From contig CAJUJQ010000086.1 of assembly GCA_910586575.1 (NCBI GenBank), forward strand, positions 1-13,404: a DNA stretch of 13,404 nucleotides. Reading direction: 5' to 3'. Every line of letters starts with the position of its first letter. Position 1 is the first letter of the stretch. The position numbers and the translations under genes are program-made. Below, piece by piece: positions 12,896 to 13,404 of this stretch. The notes under the pieces are model-generated. The model made no database searches and was not told the origin of the DNA. It saw only the letters and a program-made list of their open reading frames with translations. This stretch comes from an uncultured Clostridia bacterium. Its GTDB lineage: Bacteria > Bacillota > Clostridia > Oscillospirales > Butyricicoccaceae.

Positions 12896-13404
12896 TTAAG
12901 CAGTTGCCGCGCTCAGTTTTTTAGCAGTCAGCGAAGCGTTCAGGCCGCTGATGAAGGTCAGGTCAACCGCGTTCGGGGAAGTTACCCGTAGCGACATCTC
13001 GGCGCCTGCGGGAAGCGAGACAATCACACTGTCGTTAATCGGTGTCACCGCGCCCGCGCCCATGGTGCGCCCCGTAACGGTTTCCGGGAGATCACTGCCA
13101 TTCTGCTGCACGGCAAAGGTAACGTCCGTACCGGCAGAGGAATAAAGATTCACCTGATAGCTCAATTCGTAGTCCCCCGCCTCATCAATGGTAATCGAAT
13201 TAGGGGTGGTATAGCTCACACCCTGCGCGGCCATCGTCTGGGGCAGGGGGATAGTAGTGGGCGTATCGGCGGGCAAATTCAGGGTGTTTTGCGTAGTGTT
13301 GTACGCGCCGCCATAGACTGCAAGGCCACCACCAGCGGGACCGGTTGGGCCGGTCGCGCCGACCGCACCAGCGGCACCGGCAGGCCCCGTCGGACCGGTC
13401 GCGC
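12896..13404 (-). CDS. Collagen-like protein with BclA-type C-terminal domain (partial, 5' end outside window)
   Basis: The last 168 residues of a protein whose N-terminus lies beyond the window. The first visible part is Gly-X-Y triplets (GATGPTGPAGAAGAV-type), matching bacterial collagen stalks. After the stalk comes GGGLAVYGGAYN and about 135 residues of alternating beta-strand pattern (SITIDEAGDYELSYQVNLYS, FAVQQNGSDL, SVIVSLPAGAEMSLRVTS, LTFISGLNASLTAKKLS), which fits the trimeric C1q/TNF-like jelly-roll head of BclA proteins on the spore exosporium. The frame stays open to the window edge. Threonines in the GPT/GAT triplets are known glycosylation sites in BclA of Bacillus. The glycosyltransferase follows 72 bases downstream. 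An alternative is a phage tail-associated collagen-like fibre, but no phage genes are seen. Confidence 0.85.
   Translation of the reverse strand, partial: ATGPTGPAGAAGAVGATGPTGPAGGGLAVYGGAYNTTQNTLNLPADTPTTIPLPQTMAAQGVSYTTPNSITIDEAGDYELSYQVNLYSSAGTDVTFAVQQNGSDLPETVTGRTMGAGAVTPINDSVIVSLPAGAEMSLRVTSPNAVDLTFISGLNASLTAKKLSAATA

Overview
The window looks like a chromosomal segment of a spore-forming, low-to-mid GC Clostridia, most likely an Oscillospiraceae/Butyricicoccaceae-type gut bacterium. The grounds are strong AGGAGG-type ribosome binding sites, sigma-A promoters, the ligA-gatC-gatA-gatB order, collagen-like proteins of the BclA spore-surface type, and intergenic GC-rich hairpin repeats of a kind common in that group. 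This placement is inference from content; no rRNA is present.

Left part (1-1880): a class I PLP-dependent aminotransferase with its own promoter, a GC-rich hairpin, then the C-terminal remnant of a tyrosine recombinase lying just past the 3' end of a tRNA-Gly(CCC) gene. Sampled stretches of the aminotransferase are visibly less GC-rich than the genes to the right, so 1-1880 may be the edge of an old tRNA-integrated island.

Core part (1880-7620, all minus strand): ligA (NAD-dependent DNA ligase) from an extended -10 promoter, a 310-base spacer filled with three 45-bp tandem repeats and strong hairpins, then the tightly packed gatC-gatA-gatB operon for the tRNA-dependent amidotransferase. tRNA-Gly follows with a perfect consensus promoter and its own terminator.

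Middle part (7620-11300): a 740-base non-coding stretch with a minus-strand terminator and a plus-strand promoter that leads through a long leader (possible 11-codon leader peptide, 12-bp palindrome, hairpin) to an alpha/beta hydrolase. Next comes a repeat-rich patch, then a GH3/NagZ-like lipoprotein. Two inverted copies of one repeat family flank the GH3 gene. One copy is split by a 210-bp MITE-like element with terminal inverted repeats and a TA duplication, and the other copy serves as its empty-site reference.

Right part (10717-13404, minus strand): a spore-surface-like cluster. From upstream to downstream it holds a collagen-like protein with a BclA-type C-terminal domain (5' end outside the window), a GT2 glycosyltransferase with a helical-repeat tail, and a second collagen-like protein with a poly-cysteine leader. 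The tail of that second protein is encoded by the repeat element rather than by a jelly-roll domain. The arrangement resembles the C. difficile sgtA-bclA3 pairing and suggests a glycosylated spore-surface or other surface filament, but substrate and localisation are inferred.
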